Source of the DNA: Citrobacter rodentium NBRC 105723 = DSM 16636
Lineage (GTDB): Bacteria; Pseudomonadota; Gammaproteobacteria; Enterobacterales; Enterobacteriaceae
NCBI RefSeq assembly: GCF_021278985.1
Contig: NZ_CP082833.1
Coordinates: 2,294,001-2,358,000, forward strand
Direction of reading: 5' to 3'
DNA: 64,000 nt
Numbering within the stretch: the stretch's first letter is position 1; the number at the start of each line of letters is the position of its first letter. Below the pieces are notes generated by a model. That model was not told the origin of the DNA. It ran no database searches and worked only from the letters and a program-made list of their open reading frames with translations. The position numbers were made by a program, and so were the translations under genes. Below, piece by piece: positions 46,302-55,562 of this stretch.

Positions 46302-48128
46302 TCAGGCTCCTCGGGAAACCACAATCACCACCAGCACCGCCAGCTCAATCAGCGCCAGGCGACGAAACAGAACCGGCGCCTCCGCGTTTTGCCAGCCCGG
46401 AACCAGCGATACCGGATTAAGCCATTTGCGCAGTTTAAGTACCGGCGCAAAAGCCTCTTTCACCGGCATGGCGAAACCGTGCGCGGTAATGACCATCGAC
46501 CGTTCGTGGTCGTAGCCGCAGACCCACGCCGCGCCGCGCGAGCGTGACGGCAGGCGGTTGCCTTTGCAGATCGCCATGATGATAAATGGCAGTAGCGGAC
46601 AGGCGATCAGCAGCAGGGTGATCATCGGTTGCGACACGGTGGTGTTCGCCGTTTCCAGCGGCAGAGGAACGGCGGTGGAAATCATCGGCAGCAGCCACGG
46701 CGCGGCAACGCCGCCCAATACGCAGCAAATTGCCAGCGCCACCACGCTCGCCCCCATCAGGATGGGTACGCAGCAGGCGTTTTCCGCCTCTTTGGTGCGC
46801 GGCGCGCCAAGGAAGGTCACGCCGTAGACTTTCGCCATACACATCACCGCCAGCGCGCCGGTAATCGCCAGGCCAACCGCCAGCAGCGGCCCCAGCAGAC
46901 GCCCCACAAACGCGCCGCTGTCGCCCAGCTTAAAGAAGGACTGATAGATCACCCACTCGCCGGCAAAACCGTTCAGCGGCGGCAGCGCGGCCATCGCCAT
47001 CAGCCCCACCAGCATCGCCACAGAAATGACCGGCATCCGTTTGCCAATGCCGCCGAGCTTTTCGATATCGCGGTGGCCGGTACGGAACCAGATGCTGCCC
47101 GCGCCCAAAAACAGCACGCTCTTAAACAGGCTGTGGTTCACCAGGTGATACAGCCCGCCGGTCAGCCCCAGCGCAATCAGCGCAGGCTGTTGCAGCGCGA
47201 TGCCGGTGACGCCAGCCCCGAGGCCAAGCAGAATAATGCCGATGTTTTCCAGGGTGTGATACGCCAGCAGACGCTGAATGTTATGCTCCATCAGCGCGTA
47301 CAAACCGCCGACGAAAGCGGTGATCATGCCGAGCACCAGCAGCAGAACGCCCCACCACAGCGGCGCGTTGCCGCCGATCAGCGACAGCGACAGGATGCCC
47401 AGCAGCCCGACCTTCATCACCACGGTGGAGAACAGCGCGGCGGCGGGAGCGCTGGCGCTGGCGTGCGCCTGCGGCGCCCAGCCGTGCAGCGGGATAATCC
47501 CCGCCAGCAGGCCAAAGCCCGCCACGCCCAGCAGCCAGATGTCGGCGCCCAGCGGCAGTTCCTGGGTGCGCAAATCCAGCGCGCGTAATTCCAGCGTGCC
47601 GTAGCGCTGCCACACCAGCCAGCAGGCAAGCGCCAGCAGCAGCGTGCCGAGACGCCCGAGCGCAAACCACAGCTTGCCCTCTTTGCTGCATCCGGTCAGG
47701 AACATGGCGCACAGCGCCATAATTTCCGCCATCACCACCAGCGCGCCCAGATTGCTGGCGACGACGGCGCAAACCGCCGCCGCCATCAGCAGATTAACCA
47801 GCAGGCCATTAGCCGTAACCTGCGGGTGACGATGCCAGTCGATGTTATAGAGGCTGATAAACAGCCCGCACAGGCCGAGGGTAATCAGCCAGATGGCATT
47901 CAGCGGGCTGATTTGCACCCCGTGGCCGATAAGCGGCAGCACGCCGCTGACCGCAACCCCGCGGGTCAGCACAAGGAACCCGGCGCCCGCGGCGCACAGG
48001 CTGGCGACTGCGCCGCCTGCCCCCGCGATCCAGCCGCTCAGCGGTTTATGAAAGGAAAACAGAAACGCCAGAACCGCGGCGGCGGCGAACCACACGACGC
48101 TGCTGGTAATTAATGAAATTGCGCTCAT
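46302..48128 (-). CDS. hycC: Formate hydrogenlyase membrane subunit HycC
   Basis: Large antiporter-like membrane subunit related to NuoL/MrpA (608 aa, E. coli length), with about 14 or more hydrophobic segments. Key antiporter-type features are IPLHGWAPQAHASASAPAA and LVNHSLFKSVLFLGAGS. It may support proton translocation by the complex; that activity is debated. It overlaps hycB by 4 nt. Confidence 0.96.
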   Translation of the reverse strand: MSAISLITSSVVWFAAAAVLAFLFSFHKPLSGWIAGAGGAVASLCAAGAGFLVLTRGVAVSGVLPLIGHGVQISPLNAIWLITLGLCGLFISLYNIDWHRHPQVTANGLLVNLLMAAAVCAVVASNLGALVVMAEIMALCAMFLTGCSKEGKLWFALGRLGTLLLALACWLVWQRYGTLELRALDLRTQELPLGADIWLLGVAGFGLLAGIIPLHGWAPQAHASASAPAAALFSTVVMKVGLLGILSLSLIGGNAPLWWGVLLLVLGMITAFVGGLYALMEHNIQRLLAYHTLENIGIILLGLGAGVTGIALQQPALIALGLTGGLYHLVNHSLFKSVLFLGAGSIWFRTGHRDIEKLGGIGKRMPVISVAMLVGLMAMAALPPLNGFAGEWVIYQSFFKLGDSGAFVGRLLGPLLAVGLAITGALAVMCMAKVYGVTFLGAPRTKEAENACCVPILMGASVVALAICCVLGGVAAPWLLPMISTAVPLPLETANTTVSQPMITLLLIACPLLPFIIMAICKGNRLPSRSRGAAWVCGYDHERSMVITAHGFAMPVKEAFAPVLKLRKWLNPVSLVPGWQNAEAPVLFRRLALIELAVLVVIVVSRGA

Positions 48129-48736
48129 TTTGCATCCCCACTCTGAGCCTGCTGAAACAAGGTGAGATCGCCGAAATCGGTATTGAAGGTCAGCTCACGT
48201 TTCCGCTTGCTGGCGCGGGCAATATCCATGTTGTTCACCAGATGCAGGGCTTTGGTCGGACACATCCGCACGCACGCAGGACCCTGTTCATCAAAGCTGC
48301 ACAGATCGCACTTCACCGCGATGGCGCGCACGCCCGGCACCCAGTCCAGCAGCGTGCTGACGCGCGCCGGTGCCGGTGGCGCAGGCGGCGCTTTCGGCGT
48401 ATTGGCGTTTGCCGGAATGTGCAGCGGTCGGCTGCCGGAAAATTCAATAGCGCCAAACGGGCAGGCAATGCCGCACAGTTTGCAGCTTACGCACAGGCTT
48501 TCATTCAACTGTACCGCGCCATCGACCCGGTTAATGGCATTGACCGGACAAACGGTGGCGCAGGGCGCATCTTCACAGTGGTGGCAAAGCTGCGGCGCAG
48601 ATTCTTTTTCATTCAGCATCACTTTCAGGCGCGGCATAGACTGCAGGCCGTGCTGGCGATGCGTCTCTGAACAGGCGGCTTCACAGGTGTGGCAGCCGAT
48701 GCAGAGCGTGGAGTCAGCAATTACAAAACGATTCAC
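48125..48736 (-). CDS. hycB: Formate hydrogenlyase iron-sulfur subunit HycB
   Basis: Ferredoxin-like partner that takes electrons from formate dehydrogenase H and passes them to HycF/HycG (203 aa). Four cysteine clusters: CIGCHTCEAAC, CHHCEDAPCATVC, CVSCKLCGIAC and CDLCSFDEQGPACVRMC. An Ala/Pro-rich stretch (NTPKAPPAPPAPARV) forms a linker before the last cluster. It is 133 nt downstream of hycA, across a gap holding a probable FhlA site. Confidence 0.96.
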   Translation of the reverse strand: MNRFVIADSTLCIGCHTCEAACSETHRQHGLQSMPRLKVMLNEKESAPQLCHHCEDAPCATVCPVNAINRVDGAVQLNESLCVSCKLCGIACPFGAIEFSGSRPLHIPANANTPKAPPAPPAPARVSTLLDWVPGVRAIAVKCDLCSFDEQGPACVRMCPTKALHLVNNMDIARASKRKRELTFNTDFGDLTLFQQAQSGDAK

Positions 48737-48785
48737 CAGGCATTCCTCAGGTGATAGTCATTTTTGACGAAAACACGTCGGGAAA

Positions 48786-48810
48786 ATGTCATTTCGACAC
48801 TTATCGACAC
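48786..48810. promoter_or_regulatory. Putative FhlA-binding element between hycA and hycB
   Basis: atgtcatttcg-N7-tcgacac. The same two half-motifs occur upstream of hypA at 49448-49470. FhlA binding in this gap is reported for E. coli, as I recall. Confidence 0.45.
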
Positions 48811-48869
48811 GTCTGTTCCTAAAACTTCCTGTGACGGCGCGCGGCGCGACCTCACAGTTGAAAACGGGC

Positions 48870-49331
48870 TTAAGCCGCCGGACTTTGTCCCGCCGCCAGT
48901 TGGCTCAGATTGATCGGCGTCCCGCTCTCAACGGCGGCGTACAGCCTGTCGTAGACGCTGGCGATTTTGTCGAGATAGTGTTCCAGCACCCGCTCGCGGT
49001 CGCGGTTGCTGATCTCGCCGTCCACGCTGCCGTCGATGCTTAACTGCGCCTGCGCAATCAGCTTCTTATCTTCACCATCTTTGGTTTCAACGTAATATTC
49101 GATGGTGTGGCTGTTAAAGCCATCTGCCAGCGTGACGTAGATACGAAAGTGTTCGAACAGCACAAAGCAGAGATCTTTATCCGGCGCGCAGCTCATCGCG
49201 TGATGCAGGCGCGCTTTTGACAGGGTGATACCCTGAACCAGCGAGTTGCAGTAAATATGCCACTGGTCCTGTAGGCGACGATGCCGCTGCGCGATGTAGT
49301 CGGCTTTTTCGCTTATTTCCCAAATAGTCAT
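48870..49331 (-). CDS. hycA: Formate hydrogenlyase regulatory protein HycA
   Basis: Negative regulator that antagonises FhlA and lowers expression of the formate regulon (153 aa, E. coli length; MTIWEISEKADYIAQRHRRL). Soluble, mainly helical, without recognisable catalytic motifs. First gene of hycABCDEFGHI, read from a sigma-54 promoter in the hyc-hyp intergenic region. Confidence 0.95.
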   Translation of the reverse strand: MTIWEISEKADYIAQRHRRLQDQWHIYCNSLVQGITLSKARLHHAMSCAPDKDLCFVLFEHFRIYVTLADGFNSHTIEYYVETKDGEDKKLIAQAQLSIDGSVDGEISNRDRERVLEHYLDKIASVYDRLYAAVESGTPINLSQLAAGQSPAA

Positions 49332-49366
49332 GTCAGGTTACCCGTTTAACAGAGATAGCCAGCCAT

Positions 49367-49383
49367 AAGCATTTTCCATGCCA
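49367..49383 (-). promoter_or_regulatory. Sigma-54 promoter of the hyc operon
   Basis: Minus strand aacTGGCATGgaaaatGCtt: GG-N10-GC, 36 nt before hycA. Confidence 0.8.
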
Positions 49384-49447
49384 GTTTTTAATTGGTTGTT
49401 TTTAGTAGATTTACTGAATCAGAGGGGCTTTTCGACGCGCTGATGAC

Positions 49448-49470
49448 ATGTCATTTCGTCATTGTCGACA
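49448..49470. promoter_or_regulatory. Putative FhlA upstream activating site in the hyc-hyp region
   Basis: atgtcatttcg-N6-tcgaca, between the two divergent sigma-54 promoters; it shares both half-motifs with 48786-48810. Confidence 0.5.
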
Positions 49471-49496
49471 TTCCGCCAGACCGCCGTTTTTCAGGC

Positions 49497-49512
49497 TGGC
49501 ATGGTAATTGCT
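49497..49512 (+). promoter_or_regulatory. Sigma-54 promoter of the hyp operon
   Basis: TGGCATGgtaattGCt: a very good -24/-12 match, 30 nt before hypA. Confidence 0.85.
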
Positions 49513-49541
49513 TAACCCAGCCCATCACTGCGGGAGGCAAT

Positions 49542-49916
49542 ATGCACGAAATTACCCTTAGCCAGCGGGCGCTGGAATTGATCGAACAACAGGCTGTCGC
49601 ACATGGGGCGAAACGAGTCACTGCGGTCTGGCTCAAAATTGGCGCATTTTCTTGCGTAGAAAGCAGCGCTCTTTCCTTTTGTTTTGATCTGGTATGCCGT
49701 GGCACCGTGGCGGAAGGTTGTAAACTGCACCTCGAACAAGAGGAAGCCGAATGCTGGTGCGAATCCTGCCAGCAATACGTCACGTTATTAACCCAGCGCG
49801 TGCGCCGTTGTCCGCAATGCAACAGCGATACGCTGTGCATCGTGGCCGATGATGGATTACAGATTCGGCGCATAGAGATTGATGAGAGTCCAGCGTCGGA
49901 CGGCACAAACCCGTAG
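49542..49916 (+). CDS. hypA: Hydrogenase nickel-insertion chaperone HypA
   Basis: Delivers nickel to HycE together with HypB. It is 124 aa from ATG 49542 (MHEITLSQRALELIEQQ); the nickel-binding His2 and the zinc cysteine pairs CWCESC and CPQC are present. An open frame running 50 codons further upstream covers the promoter and is not real. The C-terminus (SPASDGTNP) is about eight residues longer than in E. coli (116 aa) and ends at a REP element. ATG follows gggaggcaat. Confidence 0.96.
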   Translation: MHEITLSQRALELIEQQAVAHGAKRVTAVWLKIGAFSCVESSALSFCFDLVCRGTVAEGCKLHLEQEEAECWCESCQQYVTLLTQRVRRCPQCNSDTLCIVADDGLQIRRIEIDESPASDGTNP

Positions 49917-49947
49917 ACCGGATAAGGCGAAGCCGCCATCCGGCTTA
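49917..49947. repeat. REP element between hypA and hypB
   Basis: ccggataaggcgaagccgccatccgg palindrome right at the hypA stop. Confidence 0.7.
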
Positions 49948-49974
49948 CAGCAAGAAACAGATCAGGAGTGAGCA

Positions 49975-50847
49975 ATGTGTACAACGTGCGGTTGCGCTGA
50001 AGGCAACCTTTATATAGAGGGTGATGAGCATAACCCGCATTCGGCGTTTCGTAGCGCGCCGTTTGCCCCGGCCGCTCGCCCGACGCTGAATATTACCGCT
50101 ATCAAAACCCCGGCATTTACCCCGAAACAGAGCGAAGAAGGCGATCTGCACTACGGTCACGGCGAAGCCGGCACCCACGCGCCGGGAATGAGCCAGCGCC
50201 GGATGCTGGAAGTGGAAATCGACGTGCTGGATAAAAACAACCGCCTGGCCGAACGCAACCGCGCCCGCTTCGCCGCGCGCCAGCATCTGGTGCTCAACCT
50301 CGTCTCAAGCCCTGGTTCCGGCAAAACCACCCTGCTCACAGAAACGTTGATCAGGCTGAAAGACCGCGTCCCCTGCGCGGTGATTGAAGGCGACCAGCAG
50401 ACGGTCAACGACGCCGCGCGGATCCGCGCCACCGGCACGCCTGCCATTCAGGTCAACACTGGTAAGGGCTGCCATCTCGACGCACAGATGATCGCCGACG
50501 CCGCCCCGCGTTTACCGCTGGCGGACAACGGCATTCTGTTTATTGAAAACGTCGGCAACCTCGTCTGTCCGGCCAGCTTCGATCTCGGCGAACGCCACAA
50601 GGTCGCAGTGCTGTCCGTCACCGAAGGCGAAGACAAGCCGCTGAAATATCCGCATATGTTTGCCGCCGCCTCGCTGATGCTGCTCAACAAGGTCGACCTG
50701 CTGCCATACCTTAATTTCGACGTGGAGAAGTGCCTTGCCTGCGCCCGCGAAGTCAATCCGGACATTGAGATTATCCTCATTTCCGCCACCAGCGGCGAGG
50801 GGATGGACCAGTGGCTGAACTGGCTGGAGGCGCAGCGATGTGCATAG
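49975..50847 (+). CDS. hypB: Hydrogenase nickel-incorporation GTPase HypB
   Basis: GTPase that drives nickel insertion into HycE (290 aa, E. coli length). The N-terminal high-affinity nickel motif MCTTCGC is present. The G domain has P-loop SSPGSGKTTLL, and LLNKVDLLPY supplies the NKxD base-recognition motif. Segment ENVGNLVCPASFDLGE is typical of the family. Ribosome binding site caggagtgagca. It overlaps hypC by 10 nt. Confidence 0.97.
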   Translation: MCTTCGCAEGNLYIEGDEHNPHSAFRSAPFAPAARPTLNITAIKTPAFTPKQSEEGDLHYGHGEAGTHAPGMSQRRMLEVEIDVLDKNNRLAERNRARFAARQHLVLNLVSSPGSGKTTLLTETLIRLKDRVPCAVIEGDQQTVNDAARIRATGTPAIQVNTGKGCHLDAQMIADAAPRLPLADNGILFIENVGNLVCPASFDLGERHKVAVLSVTEGEDKPLKYPHMFAAASLMLLNKVDLLPYLNFDVEKCLACAREVNPDIEIILISATSGEGMDQWLNWLEAQRCA

Positions 50848-51110
50848 GCGTTCCCGGCCAGATCCGCGCCATTGATGGCAATCAGGCCAAAGTCGACGTC
50901 TGCGGCATTCAGCGCGACGTCGATCTGACGCTGGTAGGCAACTGTGATGAAAACGGCGCGCCGCGCATCGGTCAGTGGGTGCTGGTTCACGTCGGCTTTG
51001 CGATGAGCGTGATTAACGAAGCCGAAGCGCGCGACACCCTCGACGCGCTACAGAACATGTTTGATGTAGAGCCGGACGTCGGCGCTTTGCTGTATGGCGA
51101 GGAAAAATAA
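50838..51110 (+). CDS. hypC: Hydrogenase maturation chaperone HypC
   Basis: 90-residue chaperone that, with HypD, assembles the Fe(CN)2CO unit and delivers it to HycE. The essential N-terminal cysteine is present (MCIGVPGQIRAIDG). It starts inside the end of hypB and its stop overlaps the hypD start by one base (taatg). Confidence 0.96.
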   Translation: MCIGVPGQIRAIDGNQAKVDVCGIQRDVDLTLVGNCDENGAPRIGQWVLVHVGFAMSVINEAEARDTLDALQNMFDVEPDVGALLYGEEK

Positions 51111-52231
51111 TGCGTTTTGTTGACGAATACCGCGCGCCGGAACAGGTGATGCAGTTGATTGAGCATCTGCGCGAGCGCGCCGCTCATCTGCCTTACACCG
51201 CCGAACGTCCACTGCGCATTATGGAGGTCTGCGGCGGCCATACCCACGCGATCTTCAAGTTTGGCCTTGACCAGTTGCTGCCCGACAACGTCGAGTTTAT
51301 CCACGGCCCTGGCTGCCCGGTCTGCGTGCTGCCGATGGGACGTATCGACAGCTGTGTGGAGATCGCCAGCCGTCCGGAGGTGATTTTCTGCACCTTCGGC
51401 GACGCGATGCGCGTGCCCGGTAAACAGGGTTCGCTGCTGCAGGTGAAAGCGCGCGGCGCGGACGTTCGCATCGTCTACTCGCCGATGGACGCCCTTAAAC
51501 TGGCGCAGGAGAACCCGACGCGTAAAGTCGTGTTTTTCGGCCTCGGTTTTGAAACCACCATGCCGACCACCGCCATCACGCTTCAGCAGGCGAAACTGCG
51601 CGACGTAAAGAATTTTTATTTTTTCTGCCAGCACATTACGCTTATCCCAACCCTTCGCAGCCTGCTCGAACAGCCCGACAACGGCATCGACGCCTTCCTC
51701 GCGCCGGGTCACGTCAGTATGGTGATCGGTACCGACGCCTATAATTTCATTGCCAGCGACTTTAATCGTCCGCTGGTGGTCGCCGGATTCGAACCGCTTG
51801 ATCTACTGCAAGGCGTGGTGATGCTGGTTGAGCAGAAAATAGCGGCCCACAGTCAGGTGGAAAATCAGTATCGCCGCGTGGTGCCGGACGCCGGTAACCT
51901 GCTGGCGCAGCAGGCCATCGCCGAAGTGTTTTGCGTGACCGGCGACAGCGAGTGGCGTGGACTGGGCGTCATCGCCTCTTCCGGCGTGCATCTGACGGCG
52001 GATTATCAGCGCTTTGATGCCGAAGCCCACTTCCGTCCGGCGCCGCAGCAGGTCTGCGACGATCCGCGCGCCCGCTGCGGCGAAGTGCTGACCGGGAAAT
52101 GCAAACCGCATCAGTGCCCGCTGTTTGGTAAGACCTGTAACCCGGAAACAGCCTTTGGCGCGCTGATGGTCTCATCGGAAGGGGCATGCGCCGCCTGGTA
52201 TCAGTATCGTCAGCAGGAGTGTGAAGCATGA
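51110..52231 (+). CDS. hypD: Hydrogenase maturation protein HypD
   Basis: Iron-sulfur scaffold on which the iron receives CN and CO (373 aa, E. coli length). Conserved motifs are VCGGHTHAIFKFGL, the GPGCPVCVLP redox motif, FFGLGFETTMPTTA and the C-terminal [4Fe-4S] cysteines in CKPHQCPLFGKTC. It overlaps hypE by 4 nt. Confidence 0.97.
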   Translation: MRFVDEYRAPEQVMQLIEHLRERAAHLPYTAERPLRIMEVCGGHTHAIFKFGLDQLLPDNVEFIHGPGCPVCVLPMGRIDSCVEIASRPEVIFCTFGDAMRVPGKQGSLLQVKARGADVRIVYSPMDALKLAQENPTRKVVFFGLGFETTMPTTAITLQQAKLRDVKNFYFFCQHITLIPTLRSLLEQPDNGIDAFLAPGHVSMVIGTDAYNFIASDFNRPLVVAGFEPLDLLQGVVMLVEQKIAAHSQVENQYRRVVPDAGNLLAQQAIAEVFCVTGDSEWRGLGVIASSGVHLTADYQRFDAEAHFRPAPQQVCDDPRARCGEVLTGKCKPHQCPLFGKTCNPETAFGALMVSSEGACAAWYQYRQQECEA

Positions 52232-53238
52232 ACAGCGTACAACTCGCCCACGGCAGCGGCGGTCAGGCCATGCAGCAACTGATCAACAGCCTGTTTATGG
52301 AGGCCTTCGCCAATCCGTGGCTGGCCGAGCAGGAAGACCAGGCGCGGCTGGAGCTGGCGCAGCTGGTGGCCGAAGGCGATCGTCTGGCTTTTTCCACCGA
52401 CAGCTACGTCATCGACCCGCTGTTTTTCCCCGGCGGCAACATCGGTAAGCTGGCGATTTGCGGCACCGCCAACGACGTTGCGGTCAGCGGCGCGATCCCG
52501 CGCTACCTCTCCTGCGGCTTTATCCTTGAAGAAGGGCTGCCGATGGAGACGCTGAAGGCCGTGGTCAACAGCATGGCCGCCACCGCGCGCGAGGCGAATA
52601 TCGCCATCGTCACCGGCGACACCAAAGTTGTTCAGCGCGGCGCGGCGGATAAGCTGTTTATCAACACTGCCGGGATGGGAGCAATTCCCGCCAGCATCCG
52701 CTGGGGCGCGCAAACGCTGGCCGCCGGGGACGTTTTGCTGGTCAGCGGCACGCTGGGCGATCACGGCGCCACCATCCTCAACCTGCGTGAACAGCTGGGG
52801 CTGGACGGCGAGCTGGTCAGCGACTGCGCGGTATTAACACCGCTTATCCAGACGCTGCGGGATATTCCGGGCGTGAAGGCGCTGCGTGACGCCACCCGCG
52901 GCGGCGTTAATGCGGTGGCCCATGAATTTGCCGCCGCCTGCGGCTGCGGGATCGAACTGTCCGAATCCGCACTCCCGGTAAAACCTGCGGTTCGCGGCGT
53001 CTGCGAGCTGCTGGGGCTGGATGCCCTCAACTTCGCCAACGAAGGCAAACTGGTGATCGCCGTGGATCGTCAGGCGGCGGAACAAACGCTGGCGGCGCTA
53101 CAGGCCCATCCGCTGGGGCGCGACGCGGCGCTGATTGGCGAAGTGGTGGAACGTAAAGGCGTGCGCCTGGCGGGTCTTTACGGCGTGAAGCGCACGCTTG
53201 ATTTACCGCACGCCGAGCCGCTGCCGCGAATCTGTTAG
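52228..53238 (+). CDS. hypE: Carbamoyl dehydratase HypE
   Basis: Converts the carbamoyl group transferred by HypF onto its C-terminal cysteine into thiocyanate, the CN donor (336 aa). The C-terminus is the diagnostic PRIC. PurM-like ATP-binding features include LAHGSGGQAMQQLI, STDSYVIDPLFFPGG and RDATRGGVNAVAHE. Last gene of hypABCDE; fhlA follows after 144 nt and is often co-expressed. Confidence 0.97.
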   Translation: MNSVQLAHGSGGQAMQQLINSLFMEAFANPWLAEQEDQARLELAQLVAEGDRLAFSTDSYVIDPLFFPGGNIGKLAICGTANDVAVSGAIPRYLSCGFILEEGLPMETLKAVVNSMAATAREANIAIVTGDTKVVQRGAADKLFINTAGMGAIPASIRWGAQTLAAGDVLLVSGTLGDHGATILNLREQLGLDGELVSDCAVLTPLIQTLRDIPGVKALRDATRGGVNAVAHEFAAACGCGIELSESALPVKPAVRGVCELLGLDALNFANEGKLVIAVDRQAAEQTLAALQAHPLGRDAALIGEVVERKGVRLAGLYGVKRTLDLPHAEPLPRIC

Positions 53239-53248
53239 TTTGTCATAA

Positions 53249-53281
53249 TGCCGGATAGCCGCTGAACGCTTATCCGGCCTG
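53249..53281. repeat. REP element between hypE and fhlA
   Basis: gccggatagccgctgaacgcttatccggc palindrome; the remainder of the 144-base gap shows no other clear signal. Confidence 0.65.
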
Positions 53282-53382
53282 CATAAGCGGATCGACACAG
53301 AGATCCGCAATACGTTAAAACGAATACCTGTAATTCAACTATCTTTTCGCACCGCGCAGCGGTACTTTCCTGGAAAAGCAAC

Positions 53383-55464
53383 ATGTCGTATACACCGATG
53401 AGCGATCTCGGGCAGCAAGGATTGTTCGACATCACTCGTACATTATTACAACAGCCCGACCTGCAGTCGCTGAGCGAGGCGCTTTCGCAGCTGGTAAAGC
53501 GCTCAGCGCTTGCCGACAGCGCCGCTATCGTCTTGTGGCACGCGGCAACGCAGCGCGCATCGTATTACGCCACGCGTGAGAACGGCAAAGCCATCGCTTA
53601 CGAGGATGAAACCGTGCTGGCTCACGGGCCGGTTCGCCGTATTCTTTCGCGTCCTGACGCCCTGCACTGTAACTACCGGGAGTTCAGCGACACCTGGCCG
53701 CAGCTGGCGGCAGGCGATCTTTATGAAGACTTCGGCCATTACTGTCTGCTGCCGCTGGCGGCAGAGGGACGCATATTCGGCGGCTGCGAATTTATCCGCA
53801 ATGAAGATCGCCCCTGGAGCGAAAAAGAGTACGAGCGCCTGCAAACCTTCACCCAGATCGTCGGCGTGGTGGCGGAGCAGATTCAGTGCCGGGTGACCAA
53901 CAACGTTGATTACGAACTGCTGTGCCGCGAGCGCGATAATTTCCGCATTCTGGTCGCCATTACTAACGCCGTGCTCTCGCGCCTCGACATGGACGAACTG
54001 GTCAGCGAAGTCGCCAAAGAGATCCACCACTATTTCAGCATCGACGATATCAGCATCGTTCTGCGCAGCCACCGGAAGAACAAACTTAACATCTATTCCA
54101 CCCACTATCTGGATGAAAACCATCCCGCGCACGAGCAAAGCGAAGTGGATGAAGCCGGTACCCTCACCGAGCGGGTATTTAAAAGCAAAGAGATGCTGCT
54201 GATTAACCTCAACGAACGGGATGCGCTGGCGCCGTATGAGCGGATGCTGTTTGAAACCTGGGGCAATCAGATCCAGACGCTGTGCCTGCTGCCGCTGATG
54301 TCGGGCAATACCATGGTCGGCGTGCTCAAGCTGGCGCAGTGTGAAGAAAAAGTGTTTACCACCGCCAACCTGAAGCTGCTGCGCCAGATTGCCGAGCGCG
54401 TGGCGATTGCCGTCGATAACGCCCTCGCCTATCAGGAGATCCACCGCCTGAAAGAGCGTCTGGTGGATGAAAACCTGGCGCTGACCGAACAGCTTAATAA
54501 CGTCGACAGCGAATTCGGCGAGATCATCGGCCGCAGTGAAGCGATGTACAGCGTGCTGAAGCAGGTGGAAATGGTGGCGAAAAGCGACAGTACGGTGCTG
54601 ATCCTCGGCGAAACCGGCACCGGTAAGGAGCTGATTGCCCGCGCCATCCATAATCTGAGCGGGCGTAACGCGCGCCGGATGGTGAAAATGAACTGCGCGG
54701 CGATGCCGGCCGGACTGCTGGAAAGCGACCTGTTCGGCCATGAGCGCGGCGCCTTCACCGGCGCCAGCGCCCAGCGCATTGGCCGCTTCGAACTGGCGGA
54801 TAAAAGCTCGCTGTTTCTGGATGAAGTGGGCGATATGCCGCTGGAGCTACAGCCGAAGCTGCTGCGCGTGTTGCAGGAGCAGGAGTTTGAGCGTCTGGGC
54901 AGCAACAAACTGATCCAGACCGACGTGCGGCTGATCGCCGCCACCAACCGCGATCTGAAAAAAATGGTGCTCGATCGGGAGTTTCGCAGCGATCTCTACT
55001 ATCGTCTGAACGTCTTTCCGATCCAGCTGCCGCCGCTGCGCGAGCGTCCGGAAGATATCCCGCTGCTGGTGAAAGCGTTCACCTTTAAGATCGCCCGTCG
55101 CCTGGGACGCAATATCGACAGTATTCCGGCGGAGACGCTGCGCACCCTCAGCAACATGGAGTGGCCGGGCAACGTGCGCGAGCTGGAAAACGTGGTGGAG
55201 CGCGCCGTTCTGCTCACCAGAGGCAGCGTGTTACAGCTCTCTCTGCCCGATATTGGCCTCCTCTCTCCGGCCACGCCGCCGGTCGCCACCGAAGTTGCTC
55301 AGGAAGGGGAAGATGAGTATCAGCTGATTATGCGCGTGCTGAAAGAGACCAATGGCGTGGTCGCCGGACCGAAAGGCGCCGCCCAGCGCCTGGGGCTGAA
55401 GCGCACCACGCTGCTGTCGCGCATGAAGCGGTTGGGTATTGATAAGGACGCGCTGGTCCCGTAG
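53383..55464 (+). CDS. fhlA: Formate hydrogenlyase transcriptional activator FhlA
   Basis: Formate-sensing sigma-54 activator of hyc, hyp, hydN-hypF and fdhF (693 aa; E. coli 692). The N-terminal half contains two GAF-type sensory domains (about 1-380); there is no phospho-acceptor receiver. The AAA+ domain has Walker A GETGTGKE, the GAFTGA loop (HERGAFTGAS) and SLFLDEVGDM. The C-terminal helix-turn-helix is GPKGAAQRLGLKRTTLLSRM. Confidence 0.97.
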   Translation: MSYTPMSDLGQQGLFDITRTLLQQPDLQSLSEALSQLVKRSALADSAAIVLWHAATQRASYYATRENGKAIAYEDETVLAHGPVRRILSRPDALHCNYREFSDTWPQLAAGDLYEDFGHYCLLPLAAEGRIFGGCEFIRNEDRPWSEKEYERLQTFTQIVGVVAEQIQCRVTNNVDYELLCRERDNFRILVAITNAVLSRLDMDELVSEVAKEIHHYFSIDDISIVLRSHRKNKLNIYSTHYLDENHPAHEQSEVDEAGTLTERVFKSKEMLLINLNERDALAPYERMLFETWGNQIQTLCLLPLMSGNTMVGVLKLAQCEEKVFTTANLKLLRQIAERVAIAVDNALAYQEIHRLKERLVDENLALTEQLNNVDSEFGEIIGRSEAMYSVLKQVEMVAKSDSTVLILGETGTGKELIARAIHNLSGRNARRMVKMNCAAMPAGLLESDLFGHERGAFTGASAQRIGRFELADKSSLFLDEVGDMPLELQPKLLRVLQEQEFERLGSNKLIQTDVRLIAATNRDLKKMVLDREFRSDLYYRLNVFPIQLPPLRERPEDIPLLVKAFTFKIARRLGRNIDSIPAETLRTLSNMEWPGNVRELENVVERAVLLTRGSVLQLSLPDIGLLSPATPPVATEVAQEGEDEYQLIMRVLKETNGVVAGPKGAAQRLGLKRTTLLSRMKRLGIDKDALVP

Positions 55465-55530
55465 GCCGGATAAGGCAAAGCCGCCATCCGGCATCTCAAC
55501 GCCGGATGGCGCTACGCTTATCCGGCCTAC
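55463..55530. repeat. REP pair (BIME) between fhlA and ygbA
   Basis: gccggataaggcaaagccgccatccggc and gccggatggcgctacgcttatccggc back to back, between convergent genes. Confidence 0.8.
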
Positions 55531-55562
55531 CGATCACCGGCTGCCATCGGGCCTCTGTTTTT

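Noticed and set aside
46629..47588. A 319-codon Gln/Arg/His-rich frame opposite hycC
   Set aside because: Composition is that of the reverse complement of a hydrophobic membrane protein gene; no independent evidence.
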